64,000 bases of DNA from Thalassobius sp002708925 (GCF_049803795.1 NZ_JBNAGJ010000001.1:310001-374000); one strand, 5' to 3'; shown: positions 52,373 through 61,336, counted from the stretch's first letter. The notes: generated by a model not told the origin, from the letters alone. Made by a program: numbers and translations.

Positions 52373-53383
52373 TCACTTCTGCCGGTTTGGCGGTTTTTGG
52401 CCCCGTTTGCCCTGATCCCGCCCGCGACGGGGGCCCAGTTTGGCCGAAGGGTCTGCGGCATTGGGTTTGCCGCGACGGGTGGGTTTCGCCTCGGGGGTGC
52501 CTTTGGGCTGAGGGCGGCCAGGCTGGCCGGGGCCGCCAAAGCCGCTGGATTTGCCGAACTTTCCAGGCTTTCCAGGGCGCGGTTTGCGCTGCAGGGCGCG
52601 TTTCCCGGCGGCTTTGCGGGCTTCTCCGGTTTCATCTACGGCGGGCAGGCCCAGTTGATCGCGCAGCACCTTGCGGCGGATTTCCTCGACCTCGCCCTGT
52701 TTCAACTGGCCAAGCTGGAAGGGGCCATAGGACACCCGGATCAGCCGGTTTACCGACAGGCCCACGGCCTCCATCGTGCGGCGGATTTCGCGGTTTTTGC
52801 CCTCGCGCAGGCCGACGGTCAGCCAGGCGTTGGCGCCCTGTTGACGGTCCAGGGTGATGTCCATCGGCTGGTATTTGACGCCTTCGTGGGTCAGCCCCTT
52901 GCGCAGCGGTTCCAGCAGGTCTTCGGAGACGCGGCCCTTGACCCGCACACGGTATTTGCGCAGCCAGCCGGTGCTGGGCAGTTCCAGTTTGCGCTTCAGC
53001 GCGCCATCGTTTGTCAGCAAAAGCAGCCCTTCGGAGTTCAAATCCAGCCGGCCCACGGACATCACGCGCGGCAGGGTCTTGGGCAAAGCGTCAAAGATCG
53101 TCTGGCGGCCCTGTTCGTCGCTGGTGGTGGTCACCAGGCCGGTGGGTTTGTGATAGAGCCACAGCCGCGCGGGTTCGGGCTCGGCCAGGGGCTGGCCATC
53201 CACGGCGATCTGGTCGCGCACGGTGACATTCAGCGCGGGGCTGTCGATTTTGCGGCCATTCACGGTGACGCGGCCCTCGGCGATCAGGCGCTCGGCCTCG
53301 CGGCGGCTGGCGCGGCCCGCGCGGGCGATGACCTTGGCGATCCGGTCGCCTTCTGGCGTCTTGGGGGGCGTTTTCTGGGTCAT
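52373..53383 (-). CDS. rluB: 23S rRNA pseudouridine synthase (RluB-type)
   Basis: A 336-residue enzyme: N-terminal S4 RNA-binding domain (RIAKVIARAGRASRREAERLIAEGRVTVNG), then the RsuA-group synthase core with the catalytic Asp in SVGRLDLNSEGLLLLTNDG and the closing REGKNREIRRTMEAVGL. The C-terminal 90 residues are basic, Gly/Pro/Lys-rich and disordered, as in RluB. The ATG at 53383 is fixed by GGAG six bases upstream; the longer upstream frame would reach into the divergent tadA region. Confidence 0.92.
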   Translation of the reverse strand: MTQKTPPKTPEGDRIAKVIARAGRASRREAERLIAEGRVTVNGRKIDSPALNVTVRDQIAVDGQPLAEPEPARLWLYHKPTGLVTTTSDEQGRQTIFDALPKTLPRVMSVGRLDLNSEGLLLLTNDGALKRKLELPSTGWLRKYRVRVKGRVSEDLLEPLRKGLTHEGVKYQPMDITLDRQQGANAWLTVGLREGKNREIRRTMEAVGLSVNRLIRVSYGPFQLGQLKQGEVEEIRRKVLRDQLGLPAVDETGEARKAAGKRALQRKPRPGKPGKFGKSSGFGGPGQPGRPQPKGTPEAKPTRRGKPNAADPSAKLGPRRGRDQGKRGQKPPNRQK

Positions 53384-53468
53384 TGCGGGCTCCGTTGATA
53401 GGGCAAGCCTGTCGCCTATACCATTTCCCCCCATTGCGAAAGCTGTCAATGCGGGGCAAAGACGGGGA

Positions 53469-53918
53469 ATGGTATTTCGCAGCTATATGGATCAGGCGCT
53501 GACCGAGGCGCGCGCCGCCGCCGCCCGCGGAGAGGTGCCGGTGGGGGCTGTTCTGGTGTCTCCGGACGGTGCGGTGGTGGCGCGGGCGGGCAATCGCACG
53601 CGCGAGCTGTCCGATCCGACGGCTCATGCCGAGGTTCTGGCGATCCGAGAGGCCTGCGCCGCGCTGGAATCAGAGCGCCTGCCGGGGTATGACCTGTATG
53701 TCACGCTGGAACCGTGCCCGATGTGCGCCACGGCCATTTCCGCCGCCCGGATCGCGCGGGTGTATTACGGCGCGGCCGATCCCAAAAGCGGCGGGGTGGC
53801 GCAGGGGCCGCGCATTTTCAGCCATCCGCAATGCCATCACGTCCCCGAGGTCTATGACGGGATCAGCGCCCCGGAATCCGAGGCGCTGCTGAAGGACTTC
53901 TTTGCCCAAAGGCGCTGA
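53469..53918 (+). CDS. tadA: tRNA(Arg) adenosine-34 deaminase
   Basis: A 149-residue zinc deaminase making inosine at the tRNA-Arg(ACG) wobble base. Catalytic HAE is in PTAHAEVLAIREA, zinc cysteines in LEPCPMCATAISAARI, and PKSGGVAQGPRIF with CHHVPEV completes the tRNA-binding end. It is divergent from rluB with an 85-base gap between starts. Its stop lies three bases from that of the convergent UPF0173 gene. Confidence 0.94.
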   Translation: MVFRSYMDQALTEARAAAARGEVPVGAVLVSPDGAVVARAGNRTRELSDPTAHAEVLAIREACAALESERLPGYDLYVTLEPCPMCATAISAARIARVYYGAADPKSGGVAQGPRIFSHPQCHHVPEVYDGISAPESEALLKDFFAQRR

Positions 53919-53921
53919 GCA

Positions 53922-54614
53922 TCACAGCGCGATCGGCACCATCACCTGGGGCTCGATCACGTTCACGCCCTGCAGCTCTTCTTTCATCAGATCCGCCGAT
54001 TGCTCCAGCAGGGGGAAGGTGCGGTAATGGCAGGGGATCACCGTTGCAAAGTTGAAAAACGTCTTGGCCGCATAAGAGGCGCGCCTCATGTCCATGGTGA
54101 AATGCCCGCCCGCGCTCAGGATGCCGATGTCGGGTTTGTGCAGGTCGTTGAAGATCTTCATATCGGCCATCACATCCGTGTCGCCGCTGACATAGATCGT
54201 GTGGCCTTCGCCCGCGATCATGAAGCCGGCCTCGGCGCCGCAATAGATCGGGCCATTTTCCCCACCCATTGAGGACGAATGCACCGCGTTCACCATGGTG
54301 ATGCGCACGTCGCCCAGGCTGATTGTGCCGCCCTTGTTGAAGCCGACGGTCTGGATGTTCTCGGTGGTTTCCCAATGGCTCATCAGGTCATAGATGCCGA
54401 TGACGGGGATGCTCAGCTCTTTGGCGATGGCCAGCGTGTCACCGGAATGATCGCCATGCCCGTGGGTCAGCACGATCGCGGTGGCCCCTTTCAGGGCGGT
54501 TTCGCGGCTGTCCTCGGGGAACATCGGGTTGCCGGTCAGCCACGGGTCCAGCAGCAGAATCTGGTCTTCGATTTCGATTCGGAATCCGGAATGACCCAGC
54601 CAGGTTATTTTCAT
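53922..54614 (-). CDS. Metal-dependent hydrolase (UPF0173, metallo-beta-lactamase fold)
   Basis: A 230-residue protein with the metal motif THGHGDHSGD (about 50-59), VHSSSMGGENG, VSGDTDVMADM and the end PCHYRTFPLLEQ. UPF0173 proteins are hydrolases of unknown substrate. AGGAGG lies seven bases before the ATG at 54614. It converges on tadA, with the two stops three bases apart. Confidence 0.93.
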   Translation of the reverse strand: MKITWLGHSGFRIEIEDQILLLDPWLTGNPMFPEDSRETALKGATAIVLTHGHGDHSGDTLAIAKELSIPVIGIYDLMSHWETTENIQTVGFNKGGTISLGDVRITMVNAVHSSSMGGENGPIYCGAEAGFMIAGEGHTIYVSGDTDVMADMKIFNDLHKPDIGILSAGGHFTMDMRRASYAAKTFFNFATVIPCHYRTFPLLEQSADLMKEELQGVNVIEPQVMVPIAL

Positions 54615-54805
54615 TGTTGTTCCTCCTCTGCGGCGCGTTTGATCAAAGCCTAGCACGGGTCGCGCTCTGTACCAGCTAGGAATTGGGTTTTGCCACCTGT
54701 CAGCGCATTTTTCGCGGCTCAGGCGGGCTGGGCGCGGGGCGATGCTTGCGGACGGCGGGACCGCGCGTTAAACGCATCAAAGACTGAAAAACCGGAGACT
54801 TGCCG

Positions 54806-55093
54806 ATGTCGATCGACACGCAGACCGCCGCAAAGGTGGCCAAGCTGGCCCGCATCAAGGTGGAAGACGACGCATTGCCCGCGCTGGCGAATGAATTCAA
54901 CACCATCCTGGGCTTCATCGAGCAGCTCAATGAGGTGGATGTCGAGGGCGTGGAGCCGATGACCTCGGTCACGCCGATGCGTCTGAAACGCCGCCAGGAC
55001 GTGGTGACGGACGGTGACATGCAAGACAAGATCCTGAAAAACGCCCCCGATGCGCGCGAGGGCTTTTTCGCGGTGCCGAAGGTGGTGGAATAA
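54806..55093 (+). CDS. gatC: Glutamyl-/aspartyl-tRNA amidotransferase subunit C
   Basis: A 95-residue protein wrapping GatA and GatB in the amidotransferase that turns Glu-tRNA(Gln) and Asp-tRNA(Asn) into Gln- and Asn-tRNA. VAKLARIKVEDDALPALANEF, LGFIEQLNEVDVEGVEP and the C-terminal ILKNAPDAREGFFAVPKV are the family pattern. An upstream TTG is possible but GGAG suits the ATG at 54806. The stop TAA shares its final A with the gatA ATG (TAATG). Confidence 0.95.
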   Translation: MSIDTQTAAKVAKLARIKVEDDALPALANEFNTILGFIEQLNEVDVEGVEPMTSVTPMRLKRRQDVVTDGDMQDKILKNAPDAREGFFAVPKVVE

Positions 55094-56580
55094 TGTCCGA
55101 TCTGAACAAACTGACCCTGGCCGAGGCCCGCGATAAACTGCGCGCCAAGGATGTGACCTCGGTCGAGCTGACCGAATCCTGCCTGTCCGCCATCGAGGCC
55201 GCGGGCGCCCTGAACGCCTTTGTGCATAAAACGCCCGAGATCGCGCTGGAGCAGGCCAAGGCCGCTGATGCGCGCCTGGCCGCCGGGGATGCGCCCGCCA
55301 TGTGCGGCCTGCCCGTGGGCATCAAGGATCTGTTCTGCACCAAGGGTGTGCCCAGCCAGGCGGCCAGCGGCATTCTGGAAGGGTTCAAGCCCGAATACGA
55401 ATCCACCGTGACCTCGAAACTGTTCGACGCAGGCTCGGTCATGCTGGGCAAGCTGAACATGGACGAGTTCGCCATGGGCAGCTCGAACGAAACCTCGGTT
55501 TATGGCAATGCGGTGAACCCGTGGCGCCGTGGCAATGACGACACGCCGCTGACGCCCGGTGGCTCGTCCGGTGGGTCCGCGTCCGCTGTGGCCGCTGATC
55601 TGTGTCTGGCCGCCACCGGCACCGATACCGGCGGGTCGATCCGCCAGCCCTGCGCCTTTACCGGCACCGTGGGGATCAAACCCACCTATGGGCGTTGCTC
55701 GCGCTGGGGGGTTGTGGCCTTTGCTTCGTCCCTGGATCAGGCCGGGCCGATGACGAAAACCGTGCGCGACGCTGCGATCATGCTTGAGGCGATGTCGGGC
55801 CATGACCCGAAGGATTCCACCAGCGCCGATCTGGCCGTCCCGAATTTCGAAGCCATGCTGACCGGCGACATCCGTGGCAAGAAGATCGGCATCCCCAAGG
55901 AATACCGCCTGGACGGCACCCCCGATGAGATCGTGAAACTGTGGGATGACGGCACCGCGATGCTGAAGGATGCAGGCGCCCAGATCGTCGAGATCAGCCT
56001 GCCGCACACCAAATACGCGCTGCCTGCGTACTATGTGATTGCCCCGGCCGAGGCCTCCAGCAACCTGGCGCGCTATGACGGGGTGCGCTATGGCCACCGC
56101 GCCACGCTGGCCGCCGGCGATGGCATCACCGAGATGTATGAAAAAACCCGCGCCGAGGGGTTCGGCCACGAGGTCCAGCGCCGCGTGATGGTGGGCACCT
56201 ATGTGCTGTCGGCGGGCTTCTATGACGCTTATTACAACCGGGCCCGCCGCGTGCGCGCATTGATCAAGAAGGATTTTGATGATGTGTTTGCCGCCGGTGT
56301 GGATGCGATCCTGACGCCCGCGACGCCCTCGGCCGCTTTTGGCCTGGGCGAAATGAGCGAGGAAGATCCGGTGAAAATGTACCTCAATGACGTGTTCACC
56401 GTGACGGTGAATCTGGCCGGTCTGCCCGGCGTCAGCGTGCCCACCGGGCTGGACGCGCAGGGCCTGCCGCTGGGGCTGCAACTGATCGGGCGTCCTTGGG
56501 AAGAGGGCGATCTGCTGAATACTGCCTACGCGCTGGAGCAAGCCGCCGGATTTGTAGCCAAGCCCGGCCAGTGGTGGTAA
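55093..56580 (+). CDS. gatA: Glutamyl-/aspartyl-tRNA amidotransferase subunit A
   Basis: A 495-residue amidase-signature enzyme that releases ammonia from glutamine. Catalytic Lys78 is in LPVGIKDLFCTKG, the cis-Ser in GGSSGGSASAVAADLC, and the nucleophile Ser in TDTGGSIRQPCAF. It is coupled to gatC by a one-base overlap. gatB is not within the window downstream, so the third subunit is encoded elsewhere. Confidence 0.96.
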   Translation: MSDLNKLTLAEARDKLRAKDVTSVELTESCLSAIEAAGALNAFVHKTPEIALEQAKAADARLAAGDAPAMCGLPVGIKDLFCTKGVPSQAASGILEGFKPEYESTVTSKLFDAGSVMLGKLNMDEFAMGSSNETSVYGNAVNPWRRGNDDTPLTPGGSSGGSASAVAADLCLAATGTDTGGSIRQPCAFTGTVGIKPTYGRCSRWGVVAFASSLDQAGPMTKTVRDAAIMLEAMSGHDPKDSTSADLAVPNFEAMLTGDIRGKKIGIPKEYRLDGTPDEIVKLWDDGTAMLKDAGAQIVEISLPHTKYALPAYYVIAPAEASSNLARYDGVRYGHRATLAAGDGITEMYEKTRAEGFGHEVQRRVMVGTYVLSAGFYDAYYNRARRVRALIKKDFDDVFAAGVDAILTPATPSAAFGLGEMSEEDPVKMYLNDVFTVTVNLAGLPGVSVPTGLDAQGLPLGLQLIGRPWEEGDLLNTAYALEQAAGFVAKPGQWW

Positions 56581-56616
56581 ACAGGCAGGTATAAAGAGAG
56601 CAGGCAGGACGGTCTC

Positions 56617-57381
56617 ATGCGGTATTTTCTTGGTGGTTTGGCCCTGATCGGGCTGGCGGCGTGCGAGGCAAGCATTCCTGAAAGCGGCGTGGGATTTGGC
56701 GATTACGCCGATTACCGCCGTCAGCAGGCCGCGCGTGAGGCTGCTCTTGCCGGGAACCCGTTGCCGGCGCCTCTGGCTGTTTCCGAAGAGCAGCTGGAGC
56801 CCAGCCGCACCGGCGTGTCGGGCACCGTGCCTGCCGCGCCCGCGCCCGGCGAAAACAAGACCGGCGAAAACAAGACCCGCGAAAATGAGGCCGAGCGCAT
56901 CGCCGCCGCCACAGCCGCCGCGCTGAATTCGGGCCAGACGCCTGTGCAGGCCAGCCCGCAGAACCCTGCGCCGGCGCAGCCCAATTCGCCGGGTATTTCC
57001 TCGGAAAATGATTTCGGTGCGGTCTCGGCCGAGCGCAGCATCGAATCCGATGCCGAACGTCTGGCGCAAAACCGCGCGCAATATCAGGTGGTTCAGCCCA
57101 CAAACGTGCCCAGTCGGACGGGCGCGGGCGGGCCCAATATCGTGGCCTATGCGCTGGAAACCTCGCATCCGGTGGGCACGCAGATGTACAAGCGCTCGCC
57201 GCTGAGCACGGCGGCGCGGGCGACGCGGAACTGTGCGAAATATCCCTCGCCCGATCTGGCGCAGACGGAATTTCTTAAACGTGGCGGGCCCAAGCGTGAC
57301 CGGCTGGGGCTGGACCCCGATGGCGATGGCTATGCCTGTGACTGGGATCCCAGCCCGTTCCGCAAAGCCTCGGGCGGGTGA
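56617..57381 (+). CDS. Lipoprotein with C-terminal excalibur calcium-binding-like motif
   Basis: A 254-residue lipoprotein: signal MRYFLGGLALIGLAAC with lipobox LAAC, then a disordered Pro/Ala/Glu-rich middle including the short tandem repeat GENKTGENKT, and a C-terminal domain with two Cys (RNCAKYPSPDLAQTEFLKRGG and LDPDGDGYACDWDP). The DxDxDG loop is the excalibur pattern, thought to bind calcium at the surface. It follows gatA by 36 bases and precedes an amidase by five bases, perhaps one envelope operon. Confidence 0.8.
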   Translation: MRYFLGGLALIGLAACEASIPESGVGFGDYADYRRQQAAREAALAGNPLPAPLAVSEEQLEPSRTGVSGTVPAAPAPGENKTGENKTRENEAERIAAATAAALNSGQTPVQASPQNPAPAQPNSPGISSENDFGAVSAERSIESDAERLAQNRAQYQVVQPTNVPSRTGAGGPNIVAYALETSHPVGTQMYKRSPLSTAARATRNCAKYPSPDLAQTEFLKRGGPKRDRLGLDPDGDGYACDWDPSPFRKASGG

Positions 57382-57385
57382 TCGG

Positions 57386-58111
57386 GTGCAGGGCCGGATT
57401 TCCCAGTGCCCGTCGCCCAATTGCGGCCCGCGCCGGGCGGGGGCGCGCCCCGATATGGTGGTGCTGCACTATACGGCCATGCCCACAGCCCAGGCCGCGC
57501 TGGACCGTCTGTGCGACCCCGCAACCGAAGTGTCCGCCCATTACCTGATCGCCGAGGACGGCCGCATCTGGCAGATGGTCCCCGAAGAGCAGCGCGCCTG
57601 GCACGCCGGGCGCGGACAATGGGGGGCGGTGACGGATGTGAACTCGGCCTCGATCGGGATCGAGCTGGCGAACCGGGGCGATCACCCCTTTGCCGAGGCG
57701 CAGATGGCCGCGCTGGAAACCCTGCTGGCCGGTATCATGGCGCGCTGGGACATCCCGCCCGAACGGGTGATCGGCCATTCGGACATGGCGCCGGATCGCA
57801 AACAGGATCCGGGGCGCCGGTTTGACTGGCAGAGGCTGGCGCGGCGGGGGCTCTCGGTCTGGCCCCAGGTGCAGCGCGCCGATTATATCGGCCAAGAGGG
57901 CTGGGATGCCGCGCGGATCGTGGAAATCGGCCAGTCCTTGCGCGCGTTTGGCTATGTGATGCCCGACAATGACATGGCGCCTTTGCATGTTTATGGCGCG
58001 TTCTGCGCGCGGTTCGGCTGTGCGGGGCCGGAAAATCGCGGCTATGCGATTGCCATTGCGCAGGATCTGGCGCGCCGCTTCCCCGTTGACCCTGCCGCAC
58101 CGAACGCCTAA
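57386..58111 (+). CDS. N-acetylmuramoyl-L-alanine amidase (AmpD-like, Amidase_2)
   Basis: A 241-residue zinc amidase that releases peptides from muramic acid during cell-wall recycling. Zinc ligands and surroundings are VVLHYTAMPTAQAAL (His), GIELANRGDHPF, and VIGHSDMAPDRKQDPG (His, then Asp/Lys). The C-terminal 70 residues are a peptidoglycan_binding-like helical domain (QGWDAARIVEIGQSLRAFGY). The GTG at 57386 is used as start, five bases past the lipoprotein stop; longer frames would overlap that gene. Cytosolic by lack of a signal peptide, which favours AmpD. Confidence 0.87.
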   Translation: MQGRISQCPSPNCGPRRAGARPDMVVLHYTAMPTAQAALDRLCDPATEVSAHYLIAEDGRIWQMVPEEQRAWHAGRGQWGAVTDVNSASIGIELANRGDHPFAEAQMAALETLLAGIMARWDIPPERVIGHSDMAPDRKQDPGRRFDWQRLARRGLSVWPQVQRADYIGQEGWDAARIVEIGQSLRAFGYVMPDNDMAPLHVYGAFCARFGCAGPENRGYAIAIAQDLARRFPVDPAAPNA

Positions 58112-58120
58112 GTCATCCGG

Positions 58121-58514
58121 GCGCGGAGGGCTGGATGGCCGCGGCGGGCAACCGCCGAGGAAAGTCCGGACTCCACAAGGCAAGGGTGCCGGGTAACGCC
58201 CGGCGGGGGAAACCCCAGGGACAGCGCCACAGAAAACAGACCGCCCAGCACGCTGGGTAAGGGTGAAACGGTGGGGTAAGAGCCCACCGCGGGACTGGCA
58301 ACAGGACCGGCACGGCAAGCCCCACCCGGAGCAATGCCGAATAGGGGCCTCGCGCGGGGTTTGATCGGGCTTGCCCGATATCACCGCAGGGTGGGCTTTG
58401 ACCCAGAGGCTCGGGTTGGCAGCTAGAGACGCGTTGGCAACAGCGCGTTTAGAAGAATGGTCATCCAGGGGGCGTCTGCCCCCGGACAGAATCCGGCTTA
58501 TAGGCCCTCCGCGC
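58121..58514 (+). ncRNA. rnpB: RNase P RNA (class A)
   Basis: The ends pair as P1: GCGCGGAGGGC (58121-58131) with GCCCTCCGCGC (58504-58514), 11 perfect pairs. Inside are the invariant GAGGAAAGTCCGGACTCC (P4 5' side and J3/4), the CAACAG-type middle, AGAAGAATGGTCATCC, and the 3' half of P4, ACAGAATCCGGCTTATAG. This catalytic RNA matures tRNA 5' ends. It starts ten bases after the amidase stop and is followed by GTTTT. Confidence 0.95.
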
Positions 58515-58619
58515 ATGTTTTCCCGCCCTGTCTGAGTGCAATCCCCGGAAAAGGCTTGGTTTTTTGCCTGCGACCTCGCACAATGCGCGCATGGACTGTT
58601 GCACCGGAGGATCCCCTAC

Positions 58620-59321
58620 ATGAGTTTTGTCAGAACCCTGGCCACCCTGGCCGTTGGCTTTGCCGCTGCGCGCGGCGTGGACAAATTCCGCCAGATGGGC
58701 GGGCTGGAGGGGATCCAGGACGCGATGAAAAAGGCCGGCGGCGGGGAAAACCCGATGGCTGAGATGGCCGAGAAGATGGGCCTGGGCGGCGGGGCTGCGG
58801 CGATGGAAAGCATGATGGGCATGTTCAGCCAGCAGACCAAAGGCGCTCAGGACGCGGCCGAGGCGGGGCTGGGCGGCCTGATGGCTGCAATGACCGGCGC
58901 CGCGACGGCGGGCGCGGGCGGCATGTCCGCGTTGTTTGAAACGATGACGCAGGGCACGCCCATTGCCGCCATGGCCGAGGAAAACGCCCGCCTGATGATC
59001 CGCGCGATGATCCAGGCCGCCAAATCCGACGGCCAGATCGACGCCGCCGAGCAAGAGGCGATTCTGTCCCATCTGGAGGGGGCCTCGGATGAGGAAATCG
59101 CCTTTGTGCAGGCCGAACTGGCCGCCCCCGTGGACGTGACCGGCCTGGCGCAGGACACCGGGGACGCGGCCAAGGCGCAGGTCTATTCGGCGGCCTTGAT
59201 GCCGATCACGGTGAACACGGACGCCGAGAAACAATACCTGAACGGGCTGGCCACGGCGCTGGGGCTGGAGGCCGAGAAGGTCTCGGAAATTCATGCGGCC
59301 ATGGGCAAGCCGGTGCTTTGA
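58620..59321 (+). CDS. DUF533 protein (TerB-like helical domain)
   Basis: A 233-residue protein. Residues 1-20 (MSFVRTLATLAVGFAAARGV) form a membrane-like segment, then a Met/Gly/Ala-rich region (MMGMFSQQTK, AGLGGLMAAMTGA), and a C-terminal DUF533 domain with EENARLMIRAMIQAAKSDGQIDAAEQEAIL and the IDAAE calcium-loop-like acid turn of the TerB fold. YebE-type proteins are inner-membrane, of unknown role. GGAGG stands about ten bases ahead of the ATG; an in-frame upstream ATG lacks an RBS. Confidence 0.85.
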   Translation: MSFVRTLATLAVGFAAARGVDKFRQMGGLEGIQDAMKKAGGGENPMAEMAEKMGLGGGAAAMESMMGMFSQQTKGAQDAAEAGLGGLMAAMTGAATAGAGGMSALFETMTQGTPIAAMAEENARLMIRAMIQAAKSDGQIDAAEQEAILSHLEGASDEEIAFVQAELAAPVDVTGLAQDTGDAAKAQVYSAALMPITVNTDAEKQYLNGLATALGLEAEKVSEIHAAMGKPVL

Positions 59322-59335
59322 GGCAGGGCCGCGCA

Positions 59336-59393
59336 GGTTATCCCAGAACTGGGGCGGAATTGCTGTTGACTCGGGTGGGATAACCCTTAAAAG
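59336..59393 (+). promoter_or_regulatory. rpmG promoter with flanking inverted repeat
   Basis: GGTTATCCC (59336-59344) and GGGATAACC (59377-59385) are perfect inverted repeats. Between them is a TTGACT -35 (59366-59371), with TAAAAG or AAAAGG about 16-17 bases later as -10, so the right arm occupies the spacer. Such placement suits a repressor or a processed leader. Confidence 0.5.
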
Positions 59394-59456
59394 GCAGGCT
59401 TCAAGGATTCCACGGGCGGCCCGACTGACCCGTTAGACCAAGACTGGAGTTTTAAC

Positions 59457-59624
59457 ATGGCGAAGCCGACGACGATCAAAATCCGTCTGAACTCGACCGC
59501 AGGCACGGGCCACTTCTACGTGACCAAGAAGAACGCTCGTACCATGACCGAGAAGATGGTTGTGCGTAAATACGACCCCGTTGCGCGCAAGCACGTTGAG
59601 TATAAGGAAGGCAAGATCAAGTAA
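59457..59624 (+). CDS. rpmG: 50S ribosomal protein L33
   Basis: A 55-residue ribosomal protein (MAKPTTIKIRLNSTAG, HFYVTKKNART, KYDPVARKHVEYKEGKIK), matching the C-minus L33 form that has no zinc cysteines. It is transcribed alone, ends at a strong terminator, and is shorter than standard ORF cut-offs. Zinc independence means it is the form made regardless of zinc supply. Confidence 0.95.
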   Translation: MAKPTTIKIRLNSTAGTGHFYVTKKNARTMTEKMVVRKYDPVARKHVEYKEGKIK

Positions 59625-59650
59625 TTGATCCCCCTTTCGACGACGTTGAG

Positions 59651-59674
59651 GGCCACGCGATTGCGTGGCCTTTT
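59651..59674 (+). terminator. Intrinsic terminator of rpmG
   Basis: GGCCACGC-GATT-GCGTGGCC followed by TTTT, 26 bases after the stop. Confidence 0.92.
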
Positions 59675-59714
59675 GCGTCTGTGCCCCCTTGCAAATGCGT
59701 TGCAGGAGTAACCC

Positions 59715-60401
59715 ATGCCCAAAGAAGGCCATTTTATCAACCGCTCTGGCTGGCTGCGCGCGGCCATTCTGGGGGCCAATGACGGGATCGTGTCCACCGC
59801 CAGCTTGCTGGTGGGGGTGGCCGCGGCGGGGATGGATCGCACGGGCCTGCTGCTGACCGGGCTGGCGGGGCTGACGGCGGGCGCGTTTTCCATGGCGGCG
59901 GGGGAGTATGTCTCGGTTTCGGCGCAATCCGACATCGAGGCCGCCGATCTGGAGCGCGAGCGCCGCGCCCTGGACGAAGACCCGATCTATGAGCTGGGCG
60001 AGCTGGCCGACGGGCTGATCAATCGCGGTGTGGATCCTAAAATCGCCCGCGAGGTGGCCTTGCAGATGACCGCGCATGATGCGCTGGACGCCCACGCGCG
60101 CGAGGAACTGGGGCTGACGGAACTGGCCAGCTCGAATCCGCTGGAGGCGGCGGGCGCCTCGGCGCTGGCCTTTGCGGTGGGGGCAGGGCTGCCCCTGGCC
60201 GGAGCGTTGGCCGCGCCCATGGTACAGGTGCCCGTAGCGGTGGCCGTGGTGACTTTGCTGGCGCTGGCGTTGCTGGGCGCGACCGGAGCGCGGATGGGGG
60301 GCGCCCCCGTGCGCCCGGCGGTATTGCGGGTGCTGTTCTGGGGCGGGCTGGCCATGAGCGTCACCTTTGGCCTGGGCCACCTGTTCAACGCTGTGGTCTG
60401 A
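59715..60401 (+). CDS. VIT1/CCC1-family transporter
   Basis: A 228-residue membrane protein related to vacuolar iron/manganese transporters. LRAAILGANDGIVSTASLLVG and GLTAGAFSMAAGEYVSVSAQSD are the two conserved helices with the metal residues; the cytosolic EALDEDPIYELGELADGL-like helix and three more C-terminal membrane segments follow. It probably exports or stores Fe2+ or Mn2+. It has a leader of 40 bases after the rpmG terminator. Confidence 0.88.
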   Translation: MPKEGHFINRSGWLRAAILGANDGIVSTASLLVGVAAAGMDRTGLLLTGLAGLTAGAFSMAAGEYVSVSAQSDIEAADLERERRALDEDPIYELGELADGLINRGVDPKIAREVALQMTAHDALDAHAREELGLTELASSNPLEAAGASALAFAVGAGLPLAGALAAPMVQVPVAVAVVTLLALALLGATGARMGGAPVRPAVLRVLFWGGLAMSVTFGLGHLFNAVV

Positions 60402-60420
60402 TCCGCATCTGCCGCAAAAC

Positions 60421-60450
60421 AAAAGGCCGGTCCCGAGGGGCCGGCCTTTC
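60421..60450. terminator. Bidirectional terminator between VIT1-like and BI-1-like genes
   Basis: AGGCCGGTCC pairs with GGGCCGGCCT around a short loop and is flanked by AAAA and TTTC, so it serves both converging genes. Confidence 0.78.
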
Positions 60451-60472
60451 TTTGTGTTCGGAACCGAGACGT

Positions 60473-61210
60473 TTATTCGCGGTTGCCCAGCAGTTGCAGC
60501 AGGAACATGAACATGTTGATGAAGTCCAGGTACAGGTTCAGCGCGCCCATGATGGCGGCCTTGCCCAGCCACTCGCTATCGCCGCTGTGGGCGTGTTGCA
60601 GGTAGGTGTTCTTGATGTTCTGCGTGTCATAGGCGGTCAGCCCCGCGAAGATCAGCACACCCAGGATCGAGATCGCGAACATGATCGCGGGCGAGCCCAG
60701 GAAAATGTTGATGATCGAGGCAACGATCAGGCCGATCACCCCCATGATCAGGAAGGTGCCCATGCCGGACAGGTCTTTCTTGGTGGTGTAGCCGACCAGC
60801 GACAGACCGGCAAAGGCGATCGAAGTCACCAGGAACACCTGCGCGATCGAGAAGCCGGTGAAGGCCACAAAGATCCAGCTGAGCGACAGGCCCATCACGG
60901 CAGCAAAGACAAAGAAGAACACCTGAGCGCCCGCCGCCGACAGGCGGTTGATCGCGGCACCAAAAGCAAAGACCATGATCAGCGGGGCGAACATGACGAT
61001 CCAGCCCAGAATGTTGGGTTGCAGGGTGATCGGATCACGGAAAATCCCCAGTAGGGCGGGCGCAGTGCCCACAGCCCATGCCACGGCAAAGGTGATCAGC
61101 ATACCTACGGACATGGTGCCGTAGACCTTGTTCATGTGGGCGCGCAGCCCGGCGTCGATCTGGGCGGCGCGGGTCCCGGCCGCCGCTCGCATCGTGTTGA
61201 ATTCAGCCAT
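60473..61210 (-). CDS. Bax inhibitor-1/YccA family membrane protein
   Basis: A 245-residue protein with seven membrane segments (for example VGMLITFAVAWAVGTAPALL, GWIVMFAPLIMVFAFGAAI, FAVMGLSLSWIFVAFTGF-type) and the family end GALNLYLDFINMFMFLLQLLG. YccA/BI-1 proteins guard FtsH or form pH-sensitive calcium leaks. A clear RBS (GGAGG) stands before the ATG at 61210. Single gene. Confidence 0.93.
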   Translation of the reverse strand: MAEFNTMRAAAGTRAAQIDAGLRAHMNKVYGTMSVGMLITFAVAWAVGTAPALLGIFRDPITLQPNILGWIVMFAPLIMVFAFGAAINRLSAAGAQVFFFVFAAVMGLSLSWIFVAFTGFSIAQVFLVTSIAFAGLSLVGYTTKKDLSGMGTFLIMGVIGLIVASIINIFLGSPAIMFAISILGVLIFAGLTAYDTQNIKNTYLQHAHSGDSEWLGKAAIMGALNLYLDFINMFMFLLQLLGNRE

Positions 61211-61336
61211 TAAAGCCTCCGGTGGTGAACTTTCATGCCCCGTTGGGAGGGGCTTGGCAGAAATATCGTGCAGGATCGGGGCTTTTTCAAGGCTTGGGGC
61301 CCGAAATAGGGGTGGAAAAAGGGGCGAAAACGCCCC

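Noticed and set aside
54700..57420. 906-codon minus-strand frame opposite gatC-gatA and the lipoprotein gene
   Set aside because: Shadow frame of high-GC coding DNA; the plus-strand genes have all catalytic motifs.
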